From contig JAMPHR010000004.1 in NCBI GenBank assembly GCA_023663345.1, forward strand, positions 257,070 to 299,628: DNA of 42,559 bases, in the 5' to 3' direction. Shown here one piece after another: positions 27,870 to 36,875 of this stretch. A model generated the notes under the pieces. It was not told the DNA's origin. It saw only the letters and a list, made by a program, of their open reading frames with translations, and searched no databases. The position numbers were made by a program, and so were the translations under genes. This DNA is from Paenibacillus sp. Lineage in GTDB: Bacteria; Bacteroidota; Bacteroidia; Bacteroidales; Muribaculaceae. Each line of letters begins with the position of its first letter. The first letter of the stretch is position 1.

Positions 27870-29699
27870 ATGAAACCGATCTTTTCAATAATCGGATTGT
27901 TGTTTGCCACGGCTTTTAATATGCAAGCCGGCGACATATATGTGTCGACATGCGGAAATGATTCATTATCAGGGCGTGCCGATGCCCCGTTGCGTACCGT
28001 AGCCGAGGCGATGAAGCGTGCCCGCGAGTGGCGTAGACTTAATGCGCCTGAGGCTGATGGAGATATACGCATAATATTATCCGATGGTGTCTACCGGCAA
28101 ACAGAGCCACTTTTCGTGCGTCCCGAGGACAGCGGAAAGCCTGGCTCGGCCACTATAATCTGCTCGCCGGAAGGTGAGCAGGCTGTGATAAGTGGCGGTG
28201 TGGAGGTGACCGGCTGGAGGCAAGGTTGCGATGACAAGCGCATCTCGCCATCGTTAAGAGACAGGATATGGGTTGCCGATGCTCCTATGAATGGAAATAG
28301 AATGGTGGAGACCCGCCAGCTGTATGTCAACGGACGCAAGGCCGTGAGGGCATCCCAGTTTGAGCCGGGCAAGATGGAGCGGATGGTTGATTTCAATCCG
28401 TCGGAACTCACCATCACTGTGCCGGCACCTTCCATTGACCTGTCATCGGCCTCGCAGCTCGAGATGTATGTTCACCAGCGTTGGGCAATCGCAATACTTA
28501 GAGTGAAAAGCATCACCCCCGATGGCAATGGCAACGTGGTGGTGAGATTCCATGACCCTGAAAGCAGGTTGGAGTTTGCACATCCGTGGCCTCAGCCGGT
28601 GATAGGCGGAGAGAAGGGAAATTCATCCTATTATTTTGCCAATGCGCTTGAATTGCTTGACACACCCGGAGAATGGTATCAGGATTATCCCTCAGGACGC
28701 ATATATTATTATCCGCGCGAGGGGGAGGAGATGAACCGCAGTAATGTGGTGATTCCGGTGCTTGAGACCATACTCGCAATTGACGGTACGCGTGAACGCA
28801 CGGTGAGTGACGTGAGATTTGAGAATGTGGCGTTCGAGTATGCCGCATGGACCAGGCCCTCTCGCGAGGGACATGTCACGCTTCAGGGCGGATTCCGTCT
28901 CCTTGATGCCTACAAGTTAAAGGTACCCGGCCTGCCTGAGAAAGCGGAGCTCGAGAATCAGGCATGGATCGCCCGACCTGAGGCGGCTGTGACCGTAAGC
29001 CATGCTTCCGGAATAGATTTTGACCGCTGTCGTTTCAGCCATCTCGGCGCAACTGGCCTTGATTTTATCACAGCTGTCAAGAATTCGGAGGTTACGGCAT
29101 GTACCTTTGAGGACATAGGCGGTACGGCATTGCAGATGGGAACATTCCCCGACGGAGGATTCGAGACCCATGTACCATATATTCCCGCTGTTGACAGCGA
29201 TATATGCTCGGATATCACAGTGAGCGGTAATCTCATCACCGATGTCACCAATGAGGACTGGGGATGTGTGGGTATAGGAGCCGGTTACGTGCGCGATGTC
29301 ACGATCAGTGACAATGAGTTGTCCCTCCTCAACTATTCCGGTATATGCGTTGGGTGGGGATGGACTTCACTTGAAAGCGGTATGCGCAACAACCGCATCA
29401 CTGATAATTACGTGCATCATTTCGCTTCACAGTTATATGATGCCGGTGGCATATACACGTTGTCCAATCAACCCGGATCGGTAATATCTGGCAACAGAAT
29501 CGAGAATCTTGTCAAGGCTCCTTATGCCACAAATGACCGCGGATTCTATATCTATTTCGATGAGGCTACCGATGGCTTCACTGTGGAAGGGAACCTGTGC
29601 CCCGATCCTGAGTTCGGATACAACCGGCCCGGTCCGGCGATGAAAATAAGAAACAATGGTCCTGATGTGAAACTGAACAACCGTTTCGCAGATAAATAA
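27870..29699 (+). CDS. Exported right-handed beta-helix protein, GH141-like
   Basis: A 609-residue exported protein with a signal peptide (MKPIFSIIGLLFATAFNMQA). The N-terminal block (PLRTVAEAMKRARE, IILSDGVYRQTEPLFVRPED, EQAVISGGVEVTGW) and the following parallel beta-helix repeats (VTVSHASGIDFDRCRFSHLG, VTACTFEDIGGTALQMG, VTISDNELSLLNYSGICVG) resemble family GH141. Characterised GH141 members include an alpha-L-fucosidase acting on rhamnogalacturonan II and a xylanase. It opens the operon that continues with a GH31 alpha-xylosidase, so it probably removes a fucose- or xylose-containing unit in the periplasm. The GH141 call is pattern recognition; a related lyase or epimerase-like beta-helix is possible. 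Confidence 0.72.
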   Translation: MKPIFSIIGLLFATAFNMQAGDIYVSTCGNDSLSGRADAPLRTVAEAMKRAREWRRLNAPEADGDIRIILSDGVYRQTEPLFVRPEDSGKPGSATIICSPEGEQAVISGGVEVTGWRQGCDDKRISPSLRDRIWVADAPMNGNRMVETRQLYVNGRKAVRASQFEPGKMERMVDFNPSELTITVPAPSIDLSSASQLEMYVHQRWAIAILRVKSITPDGNGNVVVRFHDPESRLEFAHPWPQPVIGGEKGNSSYYFANALELLDTPGEWYQDYPSGRIYYYPREGEEMNRSNVVIPVLETILAIDGTRERTVSDVRFENVAFEYAAWTRPSREGHVTLQGGFRLLDAYKLKVPGLPEKAELENQAWIARPEAAVTVSHASGIDFDRCRFSHLGATGLDFITAVKNSEVTACTFEDIGGTALQMGTFPDGGFETHVPYIPAVDSDICSDITVSGNLITDVTNEDWGCVGIGAGYVRDVTISDNELSLLNYSGICVGWGWTSLESGMRNNRITDNYVHHFASQLYDAGGIYTLSNQPGSVISGNRIENLVKAPYATNDRGFYIYFDEATDGFTVEGNLCPDPEFGYNRPGPAMKIRNNGPDVKLNNRFADK

Positions 29700-29725
29700 G
29701 AAAGATAAAAAGAAGATTATAGAGA

Positions 29726-32002
29726 ATGAAACCTACGAACTATCATTTATTTGATTTTCTCGACTTTGATATTGAGCTGAGCAAGCCCGAGTCTCTGTGG
29801 AAAGCGTGCAAGCCTACAGCAGTGGAGGAGCATGACGGTGATATACATGTCACAGTGCCTTTCCAGAAGCAGATTTTAGCAAATGACATGGCTCCTGACA
29901 CTGAAGTCCCGCGGGAGTCGCACACCATGATCATGCGCCAGTACGGTCCCAAGATACTGAGAGTATTCATGGGATTCGGCGACGTGGAGATGTCGGACAG
30001 TTCAGAGATGCTTATGCTCAATGAGCGTGTGGACAAACTGCCGCTCTCTGTGCGCTTCGAGGATGGCCAGTGGATAATATCCACCGAGCGCGAAGGGGAG
30101 ATCCGTGCGGTAATCAATGTTCGCGAGCCTGAGTTGGATCGCTGGAGCGAGTTGCTTCCCGATCCGCAGGAGACTCTCGACCTGCGTCTGTACCCGGACG
30201 GAGAGCATGAAGTGCGCCTCGCTGCCTACGACCATTTCTCGCCCCCACGTTACGATGCCCTGCCCATAGCTTATTGCAAGCTCAACGGTGAGCGTGAACG
30301 TGCCACACTGTCGTTTGAATGCAAGCATGACGAGTGTTTTGGCGGTACAGGCGAGCGCTTTGCCAAGATGGACCTGAGCGGACAGACATTCTTCCTGAAG
30401 AATCAGGACGGACAGGGTGTAAACAACCGCCGCACTTATAAGAATATACCGTTCTACGTATCGAGCCGTATGTACGGAACATTCTATCATACCACTTCCC
30501 ATAGCAAACTTTCGCTGGCCGGTCATTCTACCCGCTCGGTACAGTTTATGAGCGACCAGGCACTGGTGGATGCCTTTGTTATTGGAGGAGAAACTGTCGA
30601 GGAGATCATACGCGGATACCGTGACCTTACCGGCTATCCCACGATGCCTCCGCTGTGGAGCTTCGGTGTGTGGATGAGCCGTATGACATATTTCAGCGCC
30701 GAGGAGGTCAGCGGTATTTGCGATCGTCTGCGCGAGGAGCACTATCCCTGTGATGTGATCCATCTCGATACCGGTTGGTTCAAGACCGACTGGCTGTGTG
30801 AATGGAAATTCAACGAGGAGCGCTTCCCCGATCCCGAGGGATTCATACGCGGACTCAAAGATCAGGGATTCCGTGTGTCGCTGTGGCAGTTGCCCTACGT
30901 GGCACGTGATGCCGAACAGATTGACGAGGCTAGGGCCAATGACTATATAGCGCCTCTTACCAAGGAGCAGGCCTCGGAGGGATCCAATTTCTCGGCGCTT
31001 GATTATGCCGGAACAATCGACTTCACCTATCCTGCCGCCACCGAGTGGTACAAGAGTCTGTTAAAGAGGCTTCTCGATATGGGTGTGGTGTGCATAAAGA
31101 CCGACTTTGGCGAGAATATCCACATGGATGCCGTATACAAGGGGATGAAACCCGAATTGCTCAACAATCTCTATGCCCTGTTGTATCAGAAAGCCGCCTA
31201 CGAGATCACCAAGGATGTAACCGGCGACGGTATCGTGTGGGCTCGTGCTGCCTGGGCTGGATGTCAGCGTTACCCATTGCATTGGGGCGGTGACTCGTGC
31301 AGTTCATGGGACGGTCTGGCCGGATCGCTCAAGGGTGGATTGCATTTCGGCCTGTCGGGCTTCGCATTCTGGAGCCACGATGTGCCCGGATTCCATTCAT
31401 TGCCCAATTTCATGAATTCGCCTGTCGAGGATGATGTGTACATGCGCTGGACCCAATTTGGCGTATTCTCATCCCATATCCGCTATCACGGTACCAGCAA
31501 GCGCGAGCCTTGGTTCTATCCGGCAATCGCCCCGCTGGTGAAGCGTTGGTGGAGACTCCGCTACTCGCTGATCCCCTATATACTGAAGGAGAGTGAGAAG
31601 TCGACCGTGAGCGGTTCGACGCTTGTCCAGGCCATGATATTCCACAATGCCGATGACCGCACCTGTCTCCACATCGACGATCAGTATTATTTCGGCGACA
31701 GCTTCCTGGTGGCTCCCGTGATGAACTCCGAAAATGTCAGGGACATATATCTGCCCGAAGGTCGTTGGGTGAACTTCTTTACCGGTGAGGTACTCGAAGG
31801 TGGCCGTTGGCTCAAGGATGTGTATGTGCCGATGGAGGACATGCCGGTCTACGTGAAACATGGAGCGGTTATACCGTTCTATCCCGAGGTTGTGGATTGC
31901 ACCGATCAGATGGATCTCGACAAGACCGTGATGCTGACTGTAGGTGACGGATTTCGTGGCGTGTGGAATGAGTTTAAGGAACTGTTTTCCGATGCAGAAT
32001 AA
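29726..32002 (+). CDS. GH31 alpha-xylosidase (YicI-like)
   Basis: A 758-residue family GH31 enzyme that releases alpha-linked xylose or related units from oligosaccharides. It has no signal peptide, so it acts in the cytoplasm. After an N-terminal beta-sandwich, the catalytic barrel shows LWSFGVWMSRMTYFS, the nucleophile Asp460 in CIKTDFGENI (the KTDFGE form of YicI-type alpha-xylosidases) and the acid/base Asp523 in HWGGDSCSSW, followed by GLSGFAFWSHDVPGF. It starts 27 bases after the beta-helix gene and ends 12 bases before the corrinoid methyltransferase fusion. Its aglycone and any tolerance of O-methyl-xylose cannot be read from sequence. Confidence 0.93.
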   Translation: MKPTNYHLFDFLDFDIELSKPESLWKACKPTAVEEHDGDIHVTVPFQKQILANDMAPDTEVPRESHTMIMRQYGPKILRVFMGFGDVEMSDSSEMLMLNERVDKLPLSVRFEDGQWIISTEREGEIRAVINVREPELDRWSELLPDPQETLDLRLYPDGEHEVRLAAYDHFSPPRYDALPIAYCKLNGERERATLSFECKHDECFGGTGERFAKMDLSGQTFFLKNQDGQGVNNRRTYKNIPFYVSSRMYGTFYHTTSHSKLSLAGHSTRSVQFMSDQALVDAFVIGGETVEEIIRGYRDLTGYPTMPPLWSFGVWMSRMTYFSAEEVSGICDRLREEHYPCDVIHLDTGWFKTDWLCEWKFNEERFPDPEGFIRGLKDQGFRVSLWQLPYVARDAEQIDEARANDYIAPLTKEQASEGSNFSALDYAGTIDFTYPAATEWYKSLLKRLLDMGVVCIKTDFGENIHMDAVYKGMKPELLNNLYALLYQKAAYEITKDVTGDGIVWARAAWAGCQRYPLHWGGDSCSSWDGLAGSLKGGLHFGLSGFAFWSHDVPGFHSLPNFMNSPVEDDVYMRWTQFGVFSSHIRYHGTSKREPWFYPAIAPLVKRWWRLRYSLIPYILKESEKSTVSGSTLVQAMIFHNADDRTCLHIDDQYYFGDSFLVAPVMNSENVRDIYLPEGRWVNFFTGEVLEGGRWLKDVYVPMEDMPVYVKHGAVIPFYPEVVDCTDQMDLDKTVMLTVGDGFRGVWNEFKELFSDAE

Positions 32003-32014
32003 TTAGGAGGAGCA

Positions 32015-34162
32015 ATGATGAATACATGGAAAAAGAATCTTGAAGAGACCAAGAAACGCTATATAGACTGGTGGAACCATAAGGGTATCGTGCTCAACAT
32101 GTGGGAGCATTTCCAGAATGGAGTGACTCCACATGCCGATGTGCCGGCTCCTGTTGCGCCTGTGGATCTTAACCAGAAATGGTTTGATCCGAAATGGCGT
32201 GCCGATTATCTCGACTGGTATGTGGCACACAGTTCGCTTAAGGCCGATATACTCCCTGTGGCCAATACCCATCTCGGCCCCGGCTCACTTGCCGCCATAC
32301 TCGGCGGTGTCTTTGAGGGTGGCGAGGATACTATATGGATCCACCCCGACCCGAAGTACACGGATGATATAAAGTTTGATGAGAATCATCCCAACTGGCT
32401 TTTGCATAAGGAGCTTCTGAAAGCCTGCAAGCGCAAGGCCGACGGGCATTACTACGTGGGTATGCCCGACCTCATGGAGGGACTCGATGTGCTTGCCGCC
32501 ATGAAGGGTACTGACAAGGTGCTTCTTGATACCGTGATGCAGCCCGATGTGCTCGAACGGCAGATGCGCCAGATCAATGAGATCTATTTCAAGGTGTTCG
32601 ATGAGCTGTACGATATAATCCGCGAGGGTGATGAGATGGCGTTCTGCTATTTCTCCTCATGGGCTCCCGGCAAGATGGCCAAGATCCAGAGCGATATATC
32701 CACCATGATCAGCGTGGAGGATTACCGCCGGTTTGTACAGCCGTTCATCCGCGAGCAGTGCCAGCGTATCGATTATACCCTCTATCATCTCGACGGTGTG
32801 GGTGCCTTGCATCATCTCCCCGCACTCCTCGAGGTTGAGGAGCTGAACGCCGTGCAGTGGACTCCCGGTGTGGGCGAGCCTCAGGGCGGATCTCCGAAAT
32901 GGTATGACCTGTACCGCCGTATTCTCGGAGCCGGCAAGAGCATCATGGCTTGCTGGGTGACTCTTGATGAGCTACGTCCATTGCTCGACAATATCGGTGG
33001 TGACGGCGTGCATCTCGAAATGGATTTCCATAACGAGGATGAAGTCGAGCAGGCCATGAAGATCGTAGAGGAATATCGTGGACGTCCGGCTATAAAAAGA
33101 GAGGAGACCGAAGCTATAAAGATTGACTCCCCGGCATTTGATGCTGATGCCGAAGTAGCGCGTATAATTGAAAAGGTCGAGAATGAAACTGTGGCCGAGC
33201 CCGAGGCTGTCACGGAAGCTGAACCCGCAACAGCAGGGGCTGTTCCGACCGCAGATCACTCGGTAGAGGTGTCATCTTCAGTTCCAGAGATCAAGGTCTC
33301 AGTTCCCGACAGTGTGAAGGAATTACATATTCATGTGCATATCCATGTCGATGGGAATGATGGAGCATCATCGTATGTACCTAAGATCAATATCACCAAT
33401 TCCACATCAGCACCCAAGGAAGCTGTGGCTCCGAAAGGGGCGATGCGTCCCGTGAAGTTGACCTCGGCGTCTGAGCCGTGCCCGTGTTGCGAGCCTGAAT
33501 CCAAGGTGGCCAAGGTGGATGCCGAGATGGCAGGTAAAGATGTGTTTGATGCGATAGTTGCAGGAAAGTCCGATGATGCGGCCAATGCTACCCGCCGGGC
33601 TATAGATGCCGGAGTCGCTCCGCAGGATATTATAAACAACCGCATGATCAGCGCCATGAGTGAAGTGGGGCAGAGGTTCCAGGATGGAAAGGCTTTCGTG
33701 CCCCAGCTCCTGATGGCCGGACGCGCCATGAAGTCGGCGCTCGAACTGCTCAAACCCATGATGGCTGGATCGGCCTCGACCACTATCGGCAAGGTTGTTA
33801 TCGGTACAGTGAAGGGGGACCTTCATGACATAGGCAAGAATCTTGTAGCCTCGATGCTGGAGGGTTGCGGATTTGAGGTGATAAATATCGGTATAGATGT
33901 TCCGTCCGAGACATTTGTCGAGGAGGTGAGGAAATCACAGGCCGATATCCTGTGCATGAGTGCCCTGCTCACCACTACCATGACCTACATGAAGGAAGTG
34001 ATAAAAGCTCTGGAAGATGCCGGTCTGCGAGACAAGGTAAAAGTCATGGTAGGTGGTGCCCCCGTCACACAGAATTTTGCTGACGAGATCGGTGCCGACG
34101 GCTATAGCGATAATGCCAACACTGCTGTGGCCCTGGCTCGTCGCCTCGTGGGAAAACAGTAA
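32015..34162 (+). CDS. UroD-like methyltransferase fused to a B12-binding corrinoid protein
   Basis: A 715-residue cytosolic fusion. Residues 1-360 are a UroD-like TIM barrel. It lacks the HxC zinc pair of its paralogue; the equivalent region reads YHLDG at 257-261, followed by LNAVQWTPGVGEPQ, suggesting a zinc-free methyltransferase for a non-thiol substrate. Residues 361-498 are a low-complexity Ala/Glu/Val/Pro linker containing HIHVHIHV (438-445) and CPCC (489-492). Residues 500-585 form the helical cap of corrinoid proteins (FQDGKAFVPQLLMAGRAM), and 590-715 the B12-binding Rossmann fold with Asp602-x-His604-x-x-Gly607 in GDLHDIGKN, then SALLTTT and VGGAPVT. So substrate methyltransferase and methyl carrier are joined in one chain. 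A strong AGGAGG site precedes ATG 32015; ATG 32018 is also possible. It sits 12 bases after the alpha-xylosidase. An O-methyl-sugar substrate is inferred. Confidence 0.87.
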   Translation: MMNTWKKNLEETKKRYIDWWNHKGIVLNMWEHFQNGVTPHADVPAPVAPVDLNQKWFDPKWRADYLDWYVAHSSLKADILPVANTHLGPGSLAAILGGVFEGGEDTIWIHPDPKYTDDIKFDENHPNWLLHKELLKACKRKADGHYYVGMPDLMEGLDVLAAMKGTDKVLLDTVMQPDVLERQMRQINEIYFKVFDELYDIIREGDEMAFCYFSSWAPGKMAKIQSDISTMISVEDYRRFVQPFIREQCQRIDYTLYHLDGVGALHHLPALLEVEELNAVQWTPGVGEPQGGSPKWYDLYRRILGAGKSIMACWVTLDELRPLLDNIGGDGVHLEMDFHNEDEVEQAMKIVEEYRGRPAIKREETEAIKIDSPAFDADAEVARIIEKVENETVAEPEAVTEAEPATAGAVPTADHSVEVSSSVPEIKVSVPDSVKELHIHVHIHVDGNDGASSYVPKINITNSTSAPKEAVAPKGAMRPVKLTSASEPCPCCEPESKVAKVDAEMAGKDVFDAIVAGKSDDAANATRRAIDAGVAPQDIINNRMISAMSEVGQRFQDGKAFVPQLLMAGRAMKSALELLKPMMAGSASTTIGKVVIGTVKGDLHDIGKNLVASMLEGCGFEVINIGIDVPSETFVEEVRKSQADILCMSALLTTTMTYMKEVIKALEDAGLRDKVKVMVGGAPVTQNFADEIGADGYSDNANTAVALARRLVGKQ

Positions 34163-34196
34163 AATAGGAAACACTTAAATCTACATATCATACCCT

Positions 34197-35801
34197 ATGA
34201 ATGACTTATCATTGCGACCGATGGACTGGGCAGTCCTCATCGCATATTTTGTAATCCTTCTCGCAGTTGGCCTATGGGCCAGCTCGAGAAGCAAGAAGGG
34301 GGAGCATAAGTTCCTTGCCGGAAATTCCCTCAGGTGGCACCATATAGGTTTCTCCATGTGGGGAACCAATGTGGGCCCCTCCATGCTCATTGCCTCGGCC
34401 AGTGCCGGATTCACAGCCGGTATCGTGTCGGGCAATTATGCGTGGTATGCTTTCGTGTTCATCGCTTTGCTCGCTTTTGTGTTTGCTCCGCGCTATCTTG
34501 GTGAGAAGATCACCACGTTGCCTGAATTTATGGGTAAGCGCTTTGGCGAGTCGACCCGAAACATGCTTGCTTGGTACACCATTGTGACGGTGCTTATCTC
34601 ATGGCTCGCGCTCACGTTGTTTGCCGGCGGTATCATCATCCGTCAGGTGTTCGGTATCCCCATGTGGTTATCGGCCTTTATACTGCTTGGTATCTCGGCG
34701 TTTTTCACCATACTTGGCGGACTCAAGGCCATCGCTTATACAAATGTATATCAGATGGTGTTGCTGATACTCGTGTCGGCCACGCTCACTATAGTGGGTA
34801 TATGGCATCTCGGCGGAGAGTCGGTGGTGGGTGGAGTAAGCACCCTTGCCGATCCCGATGTTGTGCCCTCGCACTACTGGAATCTGTTCCAGCCCAATTC
34901 CCATAAGGAGTTCCCCTGGCTTCCGATTCTGCTCGGCTATCCCATTTCGGGACTGTGGTTCTGGTGTACCGACCAGTCGATGGTTCAGCCTGTACTCGCC
35001 GCCCGTGATATCAACGAGGGTCAGAAGGGCGCCAATTTCACAGGTTGGCTCAAGATTCTTGATGTGGCTATCTATATAATCCCCGGAGTGGTGTGTTTCG
35101 CATTGTGGCAGAAAGGTTTCTTTGGCAGTGCCACCATCGAACCTGACAATGCCTACATGACACTTGTGACTCATCTGTTCCCGGTAGGTATGGTAGGACT
35201 TGTGATCGCCGTGCTCACAGCCGCGCTCATCAGTACCATCGGATCGGCCCTCAATGCACTCAGCACAGTGTTCACGATGGATATTTATCTCAAGAATATC
35301 AACACCGGAGCCACGTCGAAAGAGATTGTCCGCACAGGTCATATCGTCACTATCGTAGGTGCCCTTGTATCGGTGGTTATCACTGTGGCGGTCGACAATA
35401 TCAAGGGGATGGACCTTTTCAATGTGTTCCAGTCGGTACTGAGCTTCATCGCTCCCCCTATGGCAGCCGTGTTTGTGATGGGTGTGTTCTGGAAGCGGTG
35501 TACAACCCTTGCCGCCAATGTGGTGCTTACGTTCGGTACTATATTCAGTATCGGATGCGGAGTGCTCTACCTGTGGGTGATACCTCATGCTACCGAGCAG
35601 GTCCATTTCATGATGCTTTCATTCCTGATATTTGTGGTTCTTATCCTCAGTATGGTCGCTATCAGTTTTGCCGATAAGGCAGTTGCGGAGCGTGCTCCCA
35701 TGGCTGTGGTCAAGACCAAGATGTCGGCAAGCGTGAGAATCGCTTGGATCGCCCTCGCATTGGTAATGATATCACTATACATATTCTTCAACGGAAACTA
35801 A
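34197..35801 (+). CDS. Sodium:solute symporter (SSS family)
   Basis: A 534-residue inner-membrane symporter of the SSS/SGLT family with about fourteen hydrophobic segments. Typical stretches are MDWAVLIAYFVILLAVGLWA at the N-terminus, LAGNSLRWHHIGFSMWGTNVGPSMLIASASAGF, TTLPEFMGKRFG, YPISGLWFWCTDQSMVQPVLAARD and LISTIGSALNALSTVFTMDI, close to sodium/glucose-type members. It follows the methyltransferase fusion by 34 bases and precedes the aldolase by 20, so it probably imports the sugar or oligosaccharide this operon uses, such as a xylose- or fucose-containing unit for the cytoplasmic alpha-xylosidase. Exact substrate unknown. Confidence 0.9.
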   Translation: MNDLSLRPMDWAVLIAYFVILLAVGLWASSRSKKGEHKFLAGNSLRWHHIGFSMWGTNVGPSMLIASASAGFTAGIVSGNYAWYAFVFIALLAFVFAPRYLGEKITTLPEFMGKRFGESTRNMLAWYTIVTVLISWLALTLFAGGIIIRQVFGIPMWLSAFILLGISAFFTILGGLKAIAYTNVYQMVLLILVSATLTIVGIWHLGGESVVGGVSTLADPDVVPSHYWNLFQPNSHKEFPWLPILLGYPISGLWFWCTDQSMVQPVLAARDINEGQKGANFTGWLKILDVAIYIIPGVVCFALWQKGFFGSATIEPDNAYMTLVTHLFPVGMVGLVIAVLTAALISTIGSALNALSTVFTMDIYLKNINTGATSKEIVRTGHIVTIVGALVSVVITVAVDNIKGMDLFNVFQSVLSFIAPPMAAVFVMGVFWKRCTTLAANVVLTFGTIFSIGCGVLYLWVIPHATEQVHFMMLSFLIFVVLILSMVAISFADKAVAERAPMAVVKTKMSASVRIAWIALALVMISLYIFFNGN

Positions 35802-35821
35802 TCATATAACAATATAAGATT

Positions 35822-36760
35822 ATGACAGCTAATTTCAAATCTCCGCTCAGCGGAATCATCCCTCCCCTCGTCACACCTCTCCTCGGCAATGATCAGCTCG
35901 ATGTTGCCAGCCTTGAGAACCTCATAGAACACCTTATCGCCGGTGGCGTGCATGGACTTTTCATCCTCGGTACCACCGGTGAGGAGCAGAGCCTGAGTTA
36001 TCGTCTGCGCAAGGAGATGATACATGAGACCTGCCGCATCAATGCCGGACGTCTGCCGGTGCTTGTATGTATTACCGATACATCGATTGTGGAGAGTGCC
36101 AATCTTGCCAAGGTTGCCGCCGATTGCGGAGCCTCAGCCGTGGTGAGCGCAGCTCCTTATTATTTCGCAACCGGCCAGCCTGAGCTCGCCGAGTTCTACG
36201 AGGATCTTCTGCCCCTGCTTCCCTTGCCTCTGTTCCTCTACAATATGCCCAGCCATGTGAAAGTGAACTTCTCGCCGGCTACCATACATCGTATTGCCGA
36301 GAATGAGAAGGTGGTGGGATTCAAGGACAGTTCGGCCAACCTTCCTTATTTCCAGTCGGTGATGTACACCATGAAGGACCGTCCCGATTTCGCTATGCTG
36401 ATGGGTCCCGAGGAGGTGACAGCCGAGTGTGTGATGCTTGGTGCCCATGGCGGTATTAATGGCGGCGCCAACATGTTCCCCGAGCTGTACGTGGCTATCT
36501 ATAATGCCGCCAAGGCCGGAAATCTCCAGGAGGTGTGGCGCCTGCAACAGTACATCATGCAGATCAGTACTTCGATCTACAGTGTCGGCAAGCATGGCTC
36601 AAGCTATCTCAAGGGTCTCAAGTGTGCATGTTCGCTGCTTGGCGTGATCAAGGATGACTTTGTGGCCGCTCCGTTCCATAAGTTCAACGAGCCTGAGCGT
36701 CGCAAGATCCAGGAGGCTCTCGACCGTCTGCCCATACGTGACGGAAAGCTCATTTTCTAA
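35822..36760 (+). CDS. DapA-family aldolase (2-keto-3-deoxy-aldonate type)
   Basis: A 312-residue class I aldolase of the dihydrodipicolinate synthase/N-acetylneuraminate lyase family. The Schiff-base Lys168 is in VVGFKDSS, the catalytic Tyr140 in FLYNMPSH, and the pyruvate-binding loop is LGTTGEEQSL. In a sugar operon without lysine-biosynthesis genes, a role splitting a 2-keto-3-deoxy sugar acid into pyruvate and an aldehyde is more likely than lysine synthesis. It could finish the oxidation route begun at 19177 (2-keto-3-deoxy-fuconate to pyruvate plus lactaldehyde) or act on 2-keto-3-deoxy-xylonate. No aldonate dehydratase is present in the window. It is last in the operon and is followed by a strong terminator. 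Confidence 0.88.
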   Translation: MTANFKSPLSGIIPPLVTPLLGNDQLDVASLENLIEHLIAGGVHGLFILGTTGEEQSLSYRLRKEMIHETCRINAGRLPVLVCITDTSIVESANLAKVAADCGASAVVSAAPYYFATGQPELAEFYEDLLPLLPLPLFLYNMPSHVKVNFSPATIHRIAENEKVVGFKDSSANLPYFQSVMYTMKDRPDFAMLMGPEEVTAECVMLGAHGGINGGANMFPELYVAIYNAAKAGNLQEVWRLQQYIMQISTSIYSVGKHGSSYLKGLKCACSLLGVIKDDFVAAPFHKFNEPERRKIQEALDRLPIRDGKLIF

Positions 36761-36776
36761 AAACACCATAAACCGG

Positions 36777-36820
36777 ACTCAAGTTGGGATTCCCATTGAA
36801 TCCCAACTCGAGTTTCTTTA
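36777..36820 (+). terminator. Rho-independent terminator after the DapA-family gene
   Basis: ACTCAAGTTGGGATT (36777-36791) pairs with AATCCCAACTCGAGT (36799-36813), one mismatch, 7-base loop, followed by TTCTTTAAT. It closes the operon that begins at 27870. Confidence 0.85.
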
Positions 36821-36875
36821 ATCTAACCTTATAATTTCCGATGCGAGAGTAGATGTCTCGATTGGATTCCATGCC

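Noticed and set aside
34668-35606. 312-codon minus-strand open frame opposite the sodium symporter
   Set aside because: His/Glu/Arg-rich translation typical of the reverse frame of a membrane protein; the SSS gene is clear.
35822-36760. Dihydrodipicolinate synthase for lysine
   Set aside because: The core catalytic residues fit the whole family, but the operon is for sugar use and has no lysine genes.
27870-36760. Canonical polysaccharide utilisation locus
   Set aside because: No SusC, SusD or hybrid sensor is present; transport is by sodium symporters.
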